64,000 bases of DNA. It comes from Diaphorobacter caeni (GTDB taxonomy: Bacteria > Pseudomonadota > Gammaproteobacteria > Burkholderiales > Burkholderiaceae_C). Below the pieces are notes generated by a model. That model was not told the origin of the DNA. It saw nothing but the letters and a program-made list of their open reading frames with translations, and ran no database searches. Numbering within the stretch: position 1 is the stretch's first letter; every line of letters starts with the position of its first letter. The stretch spans positions 248,001-312,000 of the forward strand of contig NZ_JADKYZ010000009.1 of NCBI RefSeq assembly GCF_015354245.1, given 5' to 3'. Positions 1 through 7,485 of the stretch are shown one piece after another. The position numbers were made by a program, and so were the translations under genes.

Positions 1-876
1 CACGCGGCGCTTCATGCGCTTGGCGCGCACCGCGCCCTTCGAGAGCGCATCAGCGATCGAGTCGGCTGCGAGGTTGGCCTCGACCTGCACGTCTCCGGAC
101 TCCGGGAACACGATGCACGAGGTCATCTCGAACACGAATCGCTGGCGGTCGATGATGCGGTACCGGGCCAGGCCGTCACCGTCTTTCTCGGTTCGGTACG
201 CATCGGCGAGACCTTGCAGACCGTCCGCGCCGAAGCTGTTGCGCCGGGTTTCCGCGTCCTCTTCGCCGAAGTCACTGCCGGCGTCGTTGCTGTCCTCGGC
301 CGCCTTGCGCGCCTTCTTGCCGTAGCGCTGCTCGATCTCGTCCAACGTCAGGTAGCGGGTGACGATGACATCGCCCCACCCGTCCGGGTCATAAGACTTG
401 GCGTCCGGATCGGGCACCACGTCGCGCGGATCGAGTGTGCCGATGCTGATCTCGCCCTTGATGTTGTTGTCGAAGGACACGCGCAGGTCGTAGTACCCGC
501 GCTGCTCGATCAGGCCGTCGCCAAACACCTGCGTCTCCAGCCAATGGAACTGGTTGGAGCGGCAGACCTGCATCGCCACCTTCGAGAGGATGGTGGCCGT
601 CTGCATGTCGCCGTCACCGCTCGCCGGTTTGTAGGCGATGTCCATGCGGTTGTTGATCTGGTAGCCGATGGCGCTGTTCACCGACGGCTTCACCTCGTTG
701 AATTCGTAGGCTGGGCGGCCCTGCTCATCCAGAATGGCACGGTCTTCCGGCAGCCACTGCTCACCACCGCCGAGATACATTCCCTCGCAGCGCGCGGCCT
801 GCATCATGTAGCGCAGGTGCCCGCGGTCCTTGCCGTACTGGTACCGGGCCCAGTTGTCTTGTGCCTTGGGGTCCAT
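1..876 (-). CDS. Phage portal protein (P22-like), C-terminally cut by window edge
   Basis: The minus strand is open from an ATG at 876 to base 1, giving 292 residues without a stop. The protein begins MDPKAQDNWARYQYGKDRG and contains VKPSVNSAIGYQINNR near residue 63 and LDPRDVVPDPDAKSYDPDG near residue 148. This is the pattern of P22-type portal proteins, which form the dodecameric ring through which DNA enters the capsid. The gene lies 3 bases downstream of the large terminase gene, the standard packaging order. Its end is missing only because the window stops. Confidence 0.85.
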   Translation of the reverse strand, partial: MDPKAQDNWARYQYGKDRGHLRYMMQAARCEGMYLGGGEQWLPEDRAILDEQGRPAYEFNEVKPSVNSAIGYQINNRMDIAYKPASGDGDMQTATILSKVAMQVCRSNQFHWLETQVFGDGLIEQRGYYDLRVSFDNNIKGEISIGTLDPRDVVPDPDAKSYDPDGWGDVIVTRYLTLDEIEQRYGKKARKAAEDSNDAGSDFGEEDAETRRNSFGADGLQGLADAYRTEKDGDGLARYRIIDRQRFVFEMTSCIVFPESGDVQVEANLAADSIADALSKGAVRAKRMKRRV

Positions 877-879
877 GGT

Positions 880-2448
880 TTATGCGGCCTGAGCCGATCC
901 TCGTTTCTTCTTGGACAGGAGCTTTTCGCGCCAGGTCTTGTCCTTGGGTTTGGTCTTGGGTTTCGGCAGGTCCGCCACGAACGTCATGGCCACGCTGTCG
1001 CCCTTGTCGGGCGAGCGCCCGAGCACGTCGCGGATATCGTCCTTGCTGCTGATCTGGATGGCGGAGCCCTTTCCGGTCACCACTACCTTCCAGCGCGGCG
1101 CCGTGAGGTCACCCAGCAGGTCCGTGTCCGGCGGCAACGCAAGCGGTTGGGTGGCGGTCGGATCGAGCGCCTCACGCAGGCGCCAGTACATCTCGGCGCG
1201 CTTGTTGCGAAAGCGCAGTTGTCCGGCCATGTCCATCAGGCTGCTCGAGGCCGAGCCCACAACGGCATGCACGTTCAGGTTGAGGCCGACGAGAAAGTCG
1301 AGCGCGCTGGAGCCGATCCCGATGCTGTCGATGGCAATGGGAGCGCCGTCCCGCACCAGTGGCGTGACGAACCCTGCAGCGGATGGGCCGTCCTTGATGA
1401 CTGCACCCGGTGCCGTGATCACTTCGTCGAACCAGCTGCCGTGGCGTCTCGCTGCCGACGACTTGTCGATGCCACCGCGCGACGGGTCGAAGCCGAGTGC
1501 CGTCATCGGCCCTTTTTCCTCGCGCGGCTTCCAGCGTGCCTGCGCCGCCTTCACCCACTCGGTCGGGATCAGCTGCCACACTGGATCCGTGCGGCCAGCC
1601 TGAAAGTCGCCCTTCAGCATCTGCGAGCGAAGGGGCTCGGGCAACGCCTGCAGGGTGGCCTTGTAGCCGGTGACCTGCAGAAACAGGTTGTCGTCGACGT
1701 TGGAGCTGATGAAGGTGCGGCTCTTCGGCTTTACGAACTCCCCGCCGACCTTGACAGGGTCCGGCCCCGGCACTTCCTGATCCTCGCCCTTCTCGTTCGT
1801 GACATACCAACGCAGCTCGCCGGGCTTCGCAGGGTTGGGATGCATTGGATCAAGCCACGCCGCCCAGTACCGAATGACCCACTCGCCCTCGGCATTGGTG
1901 GGTGGATTGCCCGCGCAGATCACGCGCTGGCGCACATTGGGGTTGTCCGTGCGCATCCAGCCGATGAGGGTTCGGAACTGCAGCTCGGCGAAGTGACAGA
2001 TCTCGTCGAAGCCCTTCAGGTCGTGCGGGCGGCCCTGGTACTTCATCCAGTCGTCGGGTTCCTTCACGCTGCCCAGCTCCAGCACGCGATCCTCAGGCAA
2101 GCGCCACACGCCGCTCTGGCTGTTGTAGCCCTTGCGCGTGCCGAGGATCTTGGTCATCCGCTCTTCCAGGCCCACCAGCTGCACGGATTCTCGGCGGAAG
2201 ATGATGCTGTGCTCGTGCTGGGTGAGTGCGGCACCGAGCAGCAGGTCGGTCTTTCCGCCCCCGGCCGAGCCACCATAGAAAACGATGTCGGCCAGCGACT
2301 CAAGCGCCGCAAGCTGGGGGCCGACCTGCGGCATCCAGATGGGCAAGCCTTCCGTGAGCAGTTCGTCGAGTTCTGCACGCTCCTCGGGTGTCAGGTGCTG
2401 CACCAGCTTCAGCAGCTCGCCGGGCGTGAGATCGTCAGGCCGCATCAT
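880..2448 (-). CDS. terL: Phage terminase large subunit (packaging ATPase/nuclease)
   Basis: 522 residues. A Walker A motif GGSAGGGKT is at residues 59-67, followed by FRRESVQL. An acidic Walker B-like segment lies near FDEICHFAELQFR. The C-terminal RNase H-like nuclease domain shows ALGFDPSRGGIDKSS and an acidic IAIDSIGIGSSALDFL. The protein cleaves concatemeric DNA and pumps it into the procapsid together with the small subunit and portal. The ATG at 2448 has AAAGG about 7 bases upstream and overlaps the end of the small-terminase gene by 14 bases. Length and domain order are normal for the family. Confidence 0.92.
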   Translation of the reverse strand: MMRPDDLTPGELLKLVQHLTPEERAELDELLTEGLPIWMPQVGPQLAALESLADIVFYGGSAGGGKTDLLLGAALTQHEHSIIFRRESVQLVGLEERMTKILGTRKGYNSQSGVWRLPEDRVLELGSVKEPDDWMKYQGRPHDLKGFDEICHFAELQFRTLIGWMRTDNPNVRQRVICAGNPPTNAEGEWVIRYWAAWLDPMHPNPAKPGELRWYVTNEKGEDQEVPGPDPVKVGGEFVKPKSRTFISSNVDDNLFLQVTGYKATLQALPEPLRSQMLKGDFQAGRTDPVWQLIPTEWVKAAQARWKPREEKGPMTALGFDPSRGGIDKSSAARRHGSWFDEVITAPGAVIKDGPSAAGFVTPLVRDGAPIAIDSIGIGSSALDFLVGLNLNVHAVVGSASSSLMDMAGQLRFRNKRAEMYWRLREALDPTATQPLALPPDTDLLGDLTAPRWKVVVTGKGSAIQISSKDDIRDVLGRSPDKGDSVAMTFVADLPKPKTKPKDKTWREKLLSKKKRGSAQAA

Positions 2449-3109
2449 CGGCAGCCTTTCGGGCCTTGGCGATCAGCACCGCCATGCGGCTGGCGCGCTG
2501 CGCGTCGGTGAGAGACGATGTGCCAGCGGCGGCGGCGGCGGAATCCTCCGGCTCATCCAAACCGAAAGCGACACGTTCAGCGGCCTGCAGGCGCGCCATG
2601 GCTTGGCCAGCACGCTGCGCGGTCAGCACCAGCTCGCCGAGGGGGAGTCGTTTGGCTTGGTCCGTCTCGCCCGCGGCGGTTTCGAGTTGGCCGACGAGAC
2701 CCATTGTCAGGGCCGACAGCTTGGCGATGTCGCGGCGGTGGCCGAGAACCACCTGCTTGTTCGTCTCGGCAGCGGCGAGCACTGCGTTGATGGTTGCATT
2801 GCCACCTTTGGCAACCCGCGTCGCAACCTCTTCGGCAACTTTTTCGGCAACCTGCTCAGCGATCAGCTTGGCCTTCGTGGCGCGGCGGACTTCGTTGCTC
2901 AGATCCTTTTGCCACTTCTGGACCTTGGCGCGCTTGCTGATCGCCTGCCGGGAAATGACGTTGCCATGCTTGTCGGCCAGTTCCTGATCGCTGAACTGGC
3001 CGGTGCGGTAGTCGCGCTCGATGGCTTCCCAGTCAGCACGGCGCCGCACCGGGGCGGGAGCCCCGCCCGCGCCTGGCGATTCTGCTGGGGGTTGAGATTC
3101 GTGAACCAT
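2435..3109 (-). CDS. terS: Phage terminase small subunit
   Basis: 224 residues. The N-terminal part (about 22-70) has a helix-turn-helix DNA-recognition pattern (DWEAIERDYRTGQFSD, then ISRQAISKRAKVQKW). The middle is a long charged and Ala-rich helical stretch with repeated EQVAEKVAEEVA-type heptads, suited to oligomerisation. Position directly upstream of terL and the HTH-plus-coil layout support DNA-site recognition for packaging. No strong Shine-Dalgarno is visible, and the start codon sits in a perfect inverted repeat. A GTG at residue 21 is an alternative start. Confidence 0.82.
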   Translation of the reverse strand: MVHESQPPAESPGAGGAPAPVRRRADWEAIERDYRTGQFSDQELADKHGNVISRQAISKRAKVQKWQKDLSNEVRRATKAKLIAEQVAEKVAEEVATRVAKGGNATINAVLAAAETNKQVVLGHRRDIAKLSALTMGLVGQLETAAGETDQAKRLPLGELVLTAQRAGQAMARLQAAERVAFGLDEPEDSAAAAAGTSSLTDAQRASRMAVLIAKARKAADDAA

Positions 3110-3129
3110 GCCGGAGATGATTCCGGCAT
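3108..3129 (-). promoter_or_regulatory. Perfect 8-bp inverted repeat over the terS start
   Basis: ATGCCGGA and TCCGGCAT are separated by 6 bases. In the minus-strand transcript the second arm includes the first two bases of the terS start codon. A hairpin here would bury the initiation site, so it may tune terS translation or bind a regulator. The repeat is seen directly; the function is inferred. Confidence 0.4.
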
Positions 3130-3187
3130 TTGATATATATAACCATCCTTAGAGGGGTGTTCTAATGCCGTTCCGAAATCGAGAGCA

Positions 3188-4018
3188 ATGACCATGAATC
3201 TAACTCACCCTGCAAACCGCCGAAGTCGGATCGCTCTTCAATGCGGCGTCCTGACCATCTCCATCTTGCTCGCTTTTGCATGGCTTCTGGGAGTTAAGGT
3301 GGTCGATTTGTTTACGGGTGCAATGTCTGGGTTAGGTGCGATAGGAGCGCTCATGGCGGCATATGAATCGGCCGATGCTGCCAGAGATGCTGCGCAAGCT
3401 GCGATACTTTCTGCTGAAGCGACCGTTACCACCGCCGACGCAGCAGTTCGTGCCAATAAATTGGCAGAAAAGCAAGCCATCCCTCATCTGGTCCTGTCAG
3501 TAACGCGTATCTGGGCCTACTATTACGACGAGCATGGACGTCCGTGCGAGTCAGATTACTTGCTCGGTTCTGTTGCAATAGACAATATAGGCAGCATTTA
3601 TACAACGCTCAATTCGATCACTGTCTATATCTACAGAGATGACGGAAAACATAAGTACTTTAGCTTTGTCGGCAGAGAGCCGCTGCACACGAACAAAGAC
3701 ACAACAATAGATATCTACACCACCCCCCGGGATTTACATCGCCTCTCTCAAATCAAAGGTTATGGAATAGAGGCCACCACAGTTCATGAAATGCAGCATA
3801 ACGCCATTGGCTGGGTGACAGAGGGTGGAGACAACCTTGTGTCGAAGCAGTTGGGCTGCAACCCATTGCCCGACAAGCTGCCTGTCTGGAAGCCTGAATT
3901 TATACGATCAGACTCATCTGTGCCGACTTCCTCAACTCCCGGATCTCCTGCGCCTGCTGCTGCGCCACCCGTTCCAAATCGCTCACCCGATCCGTCATCG
4001 CCCGCTTCTGCGTCATAA
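3188..4018 (+). CDS. Predicted membrane-anchored protein of unknown function (prophage moron)
   Basis: 276 residues, on the strand opposite to the surrounding leftward packaging operon and visibly richer in AT than it. Two hydrophobic segments occur near residues 17-37 and 42-60. A short Ala-rich coiled stretch follows (ESADAARDAAQAAILSAEA), then a soluble beta-rich domain. The last 40 residues, rich in Pro, Ser and Ala, are encoded antisense to the end of the neighbouring leftward gene, so the native stop was probably lost or moved. No family is recognised. Orientation and composition fit a lysogenic-conversion gene expressed independently of lytic genes. Confidence 0.62.
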   Translation: MTMNLTHPANRRSRIALQCGVLTISILLAFAWLLGVKVVDLFTGAMSGLGAIGALMAAYESADAARDAAQAAILSAEATVTTADAAVRANKLAEKQAIPHLVLSVTRIWAYYYDEHGRPCESDYLLGSVAIDNIGSIYTTLNSITVYIYRDDGKHKYFSFVGREPLHTNKDTTIDIYTTPRDLHRLSQIKGYGIEATTVHEMQHNAIGWVTEGGDNLVSKQLGCNPLPDKLPVWKPEFIRSDSSVPTSSTPGSPAPAAAPPVPNRSPDPSSPASAS

Positions 4019-4424
4019 CCTCGGCCAACAACGCCCCCATGTCATGCTGCGTCTGCAGCTGCGCGTACTGGACCAGATTGCCGCGCAGGCGCATGGCGAT
4101 GATCTGCGCCTCGCGCGGCCAGACCTTGAGCACCTGATCCCCGACCTCGATCACCGTCATGCCGTCTGGCGTGTCGGAGAACATGACGGTGCGCGGCTCC
4201 GGCATCGGATCGACGAGTTCATACACGCCGTCGACAACGCGCCGCAGGCGGCCGTCCTCAATCCATCGGCTGACGTGGTCGTCGATCTTCGTGTAGGTCA
4301 GGCCGGTCAACTCCATGAGGCGCTGACGGCTGATGGCCTGGCTGTTGGCGCGCATGCCCAGGATGGCATCCCAGATGATCTGACTGGTGGCGCTGGTGGT
4401 TTGCGTGGTGGTATTCATCATCAA
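3900..4424 (-). CDS. Phage winged-helix DNA-binding protein with C-terminal coiled coil
   Basis: 174 residues. Residues about 15-70 have a winged-helix layout (ISRQRLMELTGLTYTKIDDH, then IEDGRLRRVVDGVYEL), and the C-terminal 40 residues form a probable coiled coil (VSDLERVAQQQAQEIRELR). It lies just upstream of the packaging genes in the leftward operon, so a role in late-gene control or packaging is possible. Three in-frame ATGs open the gene; the first is used. Its 3' end overlaps the opposing moron gene by 119 bases. Confidence 0.66.
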   Translation of the reverse strand: MMMNTTTQTTSATSQIIWDAILGMRANSQAISRQRLMELTGLTYTKIDDHVSRWIEDGRLRRVVDGVYELVDPMPEPRTVMFSDTPDGMTVIEVGDQVLKVWPREAQIIAMRLRGNLVQYAQLQTQHDMGALLAEVMTQKRAMTDRVSDLERVAQQQAQEIRELRKSAQMSLIV

Positions 4425-4466
4425 TTCCCCGTAAACTGTGAGTGCTCAGGTCACAGACCGGGTGAG

Positions 4467-4493
4467 GCCACCTTCGGGTGGCTTTGCCTTTTT
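4467..4493 (+). terminator. Hairpin with TTCG loop and T-rich tail
   Basis: GCCACC-TTCG-GGTGGC at 4467-4482 is followed by TTTGCCTTTTT on the plus strand. It has the form of an intrinsic terminator for rightward transcription and could stop transcripts from the opposing moron gene. The T-tract is interrupted and the stem is only 6 bp, so the call is tentative. Confidence 0.4.
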
Positions 4494-4744
4494 CAGGGTG
4501 GCTTTTTCCTCAGGCTCAGCAGGCGCTGGTGCTCCGCCTTCACTTCCCGGTGCCCGGCTTCCCAGTCCTCGCCCAGCAGGGTGACAATCGCCGCGCGATA
4601 GGCTGGCGTGGATTTACCGCTTTGCTTGGACTTGAAGAATTCGAGACCGTTGGCCAACGCGCGCACGCTGCAGCCCCGGCACCCAGCCATGTACCCCGGC
4701 CAGTTCGCGGACGTTGCAGCAGCTATGCAGTCTGGGCATTTCAT
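4493..4744 (-). CDS. Small phage protein with two CxxC pairs
   Basis: 83 residues, beginning MKCPDC with a second pair CRGC about 20 residues later: a likely zinc-binding ribbon at the N-terminus. The rest is helical and charged (AGHREVKAEHQRLLSLRKK). The ATG at 4744 overlaps the previous stop as ATGA, which favours it over a longer reading from 4792. No family is recognised. Confidence 0.6.
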   Translation of the reverse strand: MKCPDCIAAATSANWPGYMAGCRGCSVRALANGLEFFKSKQSGKSTPAYRAAIVTLLGEDWEAGHREVKAEHQRLLSLRKKPP

Positions 4745-5259
4745 CGCGCCCCACCCAGCAGGCCAGCGAACGGATTGGCTCCCGCCGCCCAAGCCGTCCC
4801 GCGCTTGATGTTGTTGATCGTGGATCGAGAGACCCCGTACCGCTTGGCCAGCACCGGCCCGGACTCGGCACTGATCGCGATTTCGCGCGCGACGGTCACG
4901 GATCCGATCCGAGAGCTTGCGCGACGTGTTTGCGTGAGTTTGGCGATGCGGATCTGCTTCACGGCACCAGCGTTTGAGGTGCGCGCCATTGCCGACATGT
5001 GGTGCCGAAAGCTGAGCTGCACGATGTGCTTGGGCTCCACGCAGCTGGAATTTCCGCAGTTGCAGGGCACGAATGCGGCTGCCGAGCAGTCAATGCCGGC
5101 CAGCGTCAGCAGCAGGCGGCGCACCGGCACCATCTTGCCGCCGTGGTGCACCTGCGGAACGCCGTTGGCCAGATAGCCGGTCCAGAGGCGGCAACTGCCC
5201 TCTTCCACGGTGCGCGCCAGAAGAGATTGGATGGTGTGAATTTTCGGTGCTTTGCTCAT
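4741..5259 (-). CDS. HNH-like phage protein with C-terminal helix-turn-helix
   Basis: 172 residues. The N-terminal 80 residues have the degenerate HNH pattern of phage homing-type proteins: CRLWTGYLANGVPQV, conserved VRR, then CNCGNSSCVEPKHIVQLS with paired Cys and a Pro-Lys-His. Residues about 125-155 form a helix-turn-helix (VLAKRYGVSRSTINNIKRG). This combination is common in phage-borne HNH/NUMOD-like endonucleases. Whether the nuclease centre is active is uncertain. It overlaps both neighbours by 4 bases. Confidence 0.66.
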   Translation of the reverse strand: MSKAPKIHTIQSLLARTVEEGSCRLWTGYLANGVPQVHHGGKMVPVRRLLLTLAGIDCSAAAFVPCNCGNSSCVEPKHIVQLSFRHHMSAMARTSNAGAVKQIRIAKLTQTRRASSRIGSVTVAREIAISAESGPVLAKRYGVSRSTINNIKRGTAWAAGANPFAGLLGGAR

Positions 5260-5729
5260 CGTTCGAAGGTCTTCATGAAAGAGTCCATGCAGTCCCAGCG
5301 CTGCTGTGCGGACAACTCGGGCCAGAGCGCGACATGCGCGCGCTCTGTCCAGAGGAACGCGTCGACGGCTCTGTGAAGCTCGGAGAATTCGACCTCGTCA
5401 AGGCTGTCGAAGTCGATGCTGCGAGGGATTGCATTGGGTGTGCCGTCCACACCTGGCACGAAGTCGGCATATCCGGCGCCCATCACCACCCAGTGCCGCA
5501 GGTGGTCCATCACCTGAAAGGCCTCGGTGCGCCGGAGCAGCTCCTGCAGCTTGGCGAAGAACAGCCGGTGATGGCGCGGACTGCGGGCCAGACGGTAGGA
5601 GAACGTCAGGGTCTGGCCGACGGGAAGATCCAGCACCAGCTTTCGCCACTTGGCGTATGCACGCTGGCCAGCCGGGTCGAGCCCGCACAGCTTGCCCTGC
5701 CTGTCCTTGGTGATCACGACTTTGCTCAT
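5256..5729 (-). CDS. DUF1367-like phage protein
   Basis: 157 residues from the ATG at 5729, which overlaps the upstream stop as ATGA. Upstream in-frame codons are Arg/Gln-rich shadow and were discarded. The text LARSPRHHRLFFAKLQELLR followed by an aromatic-rich core matches my memory of the DUF1367 phage family, found between recombination and packaging genes in many prophages. Function is unknown. The assignment rests on pattern memory, not a search. Confidence 0.62.
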   Translation of the reverse strand: MSKVVITKDRQGKLCGLDPAGQRAYAKWRKLVLDLPVGQTLTFSYRLARSPRHHRLFFAKLQELLRRTEAFQVMDHLRHWVVMGAGYADFVPGVDGTPNAIPRSIDFDSLDEVEFSELHRAVDAFLWTERAHVALWPELSAQQRWDCMDSFMKTFER

Positions 5730-6073
5730 GCGCGTCGCTCCTCTGATTCGGTCAAGACGCTGTCGCAGGACCGGCACTTGGCCCTGCCGCTGTCGGCGTA
5801 GATCGTGACGTTCTGCTCGCCAGCGCGATACACGTTGCCGCAACCCGGGCACGTGAAAACAGAGCGCCCGCGTGGAGTGCGCAATGCCTTCTGCTCAGTC
5901 CATGCATCGCGCAGCTGCTCACGCATCCGGTGGTTCTCTGCCTCGAGTTCGCGAGCCAGCGGCGCCAGCTCTTGGTGTACGGCCTCGAAGTACTTGGCCA
6001 AGTCGCGCGGGCCCGAGCCGGGGTGCTCAGCCATCACGCGTTGGATCAGCTGGTCGACGGTTTCGCGGCTCAT
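5726..6073 (-). CDS. Phage coiled-coil zinc-ribbon protein
   Basis: 115 residues. The N-terminal half is helical and acidic (HQELAPLARELEAENHRMRE). The C-terminal half carries FTCPGCGNVYRAG and AKCRSCDSVL, two CxxC pairs about 27 residues apart, typical of a zinc ribbon. The ATG at 6073 overlaps the previous stop as ATGA, preferred over an ATG at 6085. Function is unknown. Confidence 0.66.
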   Translation of the reverse strand: MSRETVDQLIQRVMAEHPGSGPRDLAKYFEAVHQELAPLARELEAENHRMREQLRDAWTEQKALRTPRGRSVFTCPGCGNVYRAGEQNVTIYADSGRAKCRSCDSVLTESEERRA

Positions 6074-6285
6074 GCTCGTGCCCATCGATTGAATGCCCGG
6101 CGCACCAAGTAGCCGCGCACGATGCTGGCAACGGTGAAGATGCCGGTGATCTGCAGGTTCTGGCCGAGCGTCACCGCGTGTCCGTAGGCGGGAAGCACGT
6201 AGGCAGTCAGGATCAGCGACACCACGAAGCCGATGGCGATGCTGATGCAGGTCTCGGCAAGCGACGAGAGGCGCGATTGGCTCAT
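6070..6285 (-). CDS. Small phage membrane protein (DUF7220-like)
   Basis: 71 residues with two transmembrane segments, about residues 9-27 and 42-58, ending in a basic tail (RGYLVRRAFNRW). The layout SRLSSLAET, first helix, GQNLQITGIFTVASI, RR resembles a small membrane protein family seen next to rusA in many prophages. The ATG at 6285 overlaps the rusA stop as ATGA; upstream in-frame sequence is shadow. Confidence 0.65.
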   Translation of the reverse strand: MSQSRLSSLAETCISIAIGFVVSLILTAYVLPAYGHAVTLGQNLQITGIFTVASIVRGYLVRRAFNRWARA

Positions 6286-6743
6286 GCCAGCTCCAATGTG
6301 GCTTGCGCCACTACGGGGGCCGCTGCCAGGCTGATGCGCACCACCAACTTCCCGCCCTCGACCGGCTCGCCGCGCGTGGCAGTGATCGAGCGCACCCACT
6401 TGTCATCCTCCATGACGATGCCCTTGAGCGCGTCGAGCAACACCTTCTGGGCGTTGTCGAGGTCGATGCACTGCACGGTGTCCTCCCACCCTGCCGGATC
6501 GCGCTTCATGCGGCGCAGATAGTCCTGCGGGCGGTGCGGGTGCAGCGTGTAGGCGATGGCCACGCGGCCAAGGAGCGGAGCCCGCACCCCCGCTGCGCGC
6601 GCCAGCCAGCCCACGTGTTCCTTGAACTCCTTGGCTTCCTTGCTGACGTATTGGGTCGCCTGCATGCGACCACCGACGTTCATGACGCGATGCTTCCAGT
6701 AGCGGTTCGCGCTGATCGGGTATGGCAGGGTGAGCTCGATCAT
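6282..6743 (-). CDS. rusA: RusA-like Holliday junction resolvase
   Basis: 153 residues. It has the RusA family marks: an N-terminal ISANRYWKHR segment, and acidic catalytic segments CIDLDNAQKVLLDALKG and MEDDKWVRSI. RusA dimers cut Holliday junctions made during phage replication and recombination. It sits 2 bases after the acidic-tail protein gene and overlaps the small membrane protein gene by 4 bases. Length is slightly above E. coli RusA. Confidence 0.85.
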   Translation of the reverse strand: MIELTLPYPISANRYWKHRVMNVGGRMQATQYVSKEAKEFKEHVGWLARAAGVRAPLLGRVAIAYTLHPHRPQDYLRRMKRDPAGWEDTVQCIDLDNAQKVLLDALKGIVMEDDKWVRSITATRGEPVEGGKLVVRISLAAAPVVAQATLELA

Positions 6744-6745
6744 GA

Positions 6746-7441
6746 TCAGCGCTCGTCCGATTCCAGTGAAGCCGCCTGCTGCTGCTCGTCGTCCTGCTCG
6801 CTGGCGGCCTTGATGAACAGGTCCTCGGCGGTCGGCTCATCCTCGTCGTCGCCAAAGGGGAATGGGTTTTCCTGCTCCTCGTCCTCTTCGGAATCGCTTT
6901 GCTGCGAGACCACCGGCGGGATCAGCGTGATCGCGATCAGGTCTTGCTCAAGCAGTGCCAGCTTGCCGCAGGTTTCCTGGTCCAGCCGGTCGCCGGCGTA
7001 CTGCACCTGCCAGCTCAGCAGAACCGTGCCGCCCTCCTTCGTATCGATCGCGCGCTTGACCACCTTGCAGCAGTCGAATGCCATGTTGCTGGTGTCGTCG
7101 CCCAGACCGTACTCGATGCGCAGCTCGAAGCCCGCGAGCTTGTTCTTCTTGTCGTCCAGGCCGAACTTGCCGCCGTTCAGGCGCGGAAAGCGCAGATTGG
7201 GAGTGGTGGCGGGCACGCCTTCGATCTCGGCTTGGCCAGACGATGTGTCGGCGTTCCAGTACAGCGCCTCGCGCAGGCCCGGCACGATGATGTCCAGCTG
7301 CGTGTTGGGCACGTTGACCGACATGGTCAGGTCGACCGCCTGAACGTGATCATCGCCGTGATGTTCCTTGCGGAAATTCACGCTGGTCAGTGTCACATCG
7401 GTGGGGTTGCGGAAAGCGAACTCGGAAACGGGTGCGGTCAT
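6746..7441 (-). CDS. Phage protein with acidic C-terminal tail, function unknown
   Basis: 231 residues. The first 165 residues are beta-rich without a recognised family. The C-terminus is strongly acidic (DSEEDEEQENPFPFGDDEDE). The ATG at 7441 follows a GAGGA 8-10 bases upstream; codons further upstream are shadow. Acidic tails are typical of single-strand DNA-binding and replisome-interacting proteins, and the gene lies between dnaB and rusA. An SSB-like or replisome-binding role is therefore a reasonable but unproven inference. Confidence 0.58.
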   Translation of the reverse strand: MTAPVSEFAFRNPTDVTLTSVNFRKEHHGDDHVQAVDLTMSVNVPNTQLDIIVPGLREALYWNADTSSGQAEIEGVPATTPNLRFPRLNGGKFGLDDKKNKLAGFELRIEYGLGDDTSNMAFDCCKVVKRAIDTKEGGTVLLSWQVQYAGDRLDQETCGKLALLEQDLIAITLIPPVVSQQSDSEEDEEQENPFPFGDDEDEPTAEDLFIKAASEQDDEQQQAASLESDER

Positions 7442-7485
7442 TTCAATGGTCCTCAGTGGTTGGGGTTGGGTTGGGGTGAAAAGGG

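Noticed and set aside
214-2511. 765-codon open frame on the plus strand
   Set aside because: It runs antisense to the terminase and portal genes; the translation is Val/Ala/His-rich shadow without a start signal.
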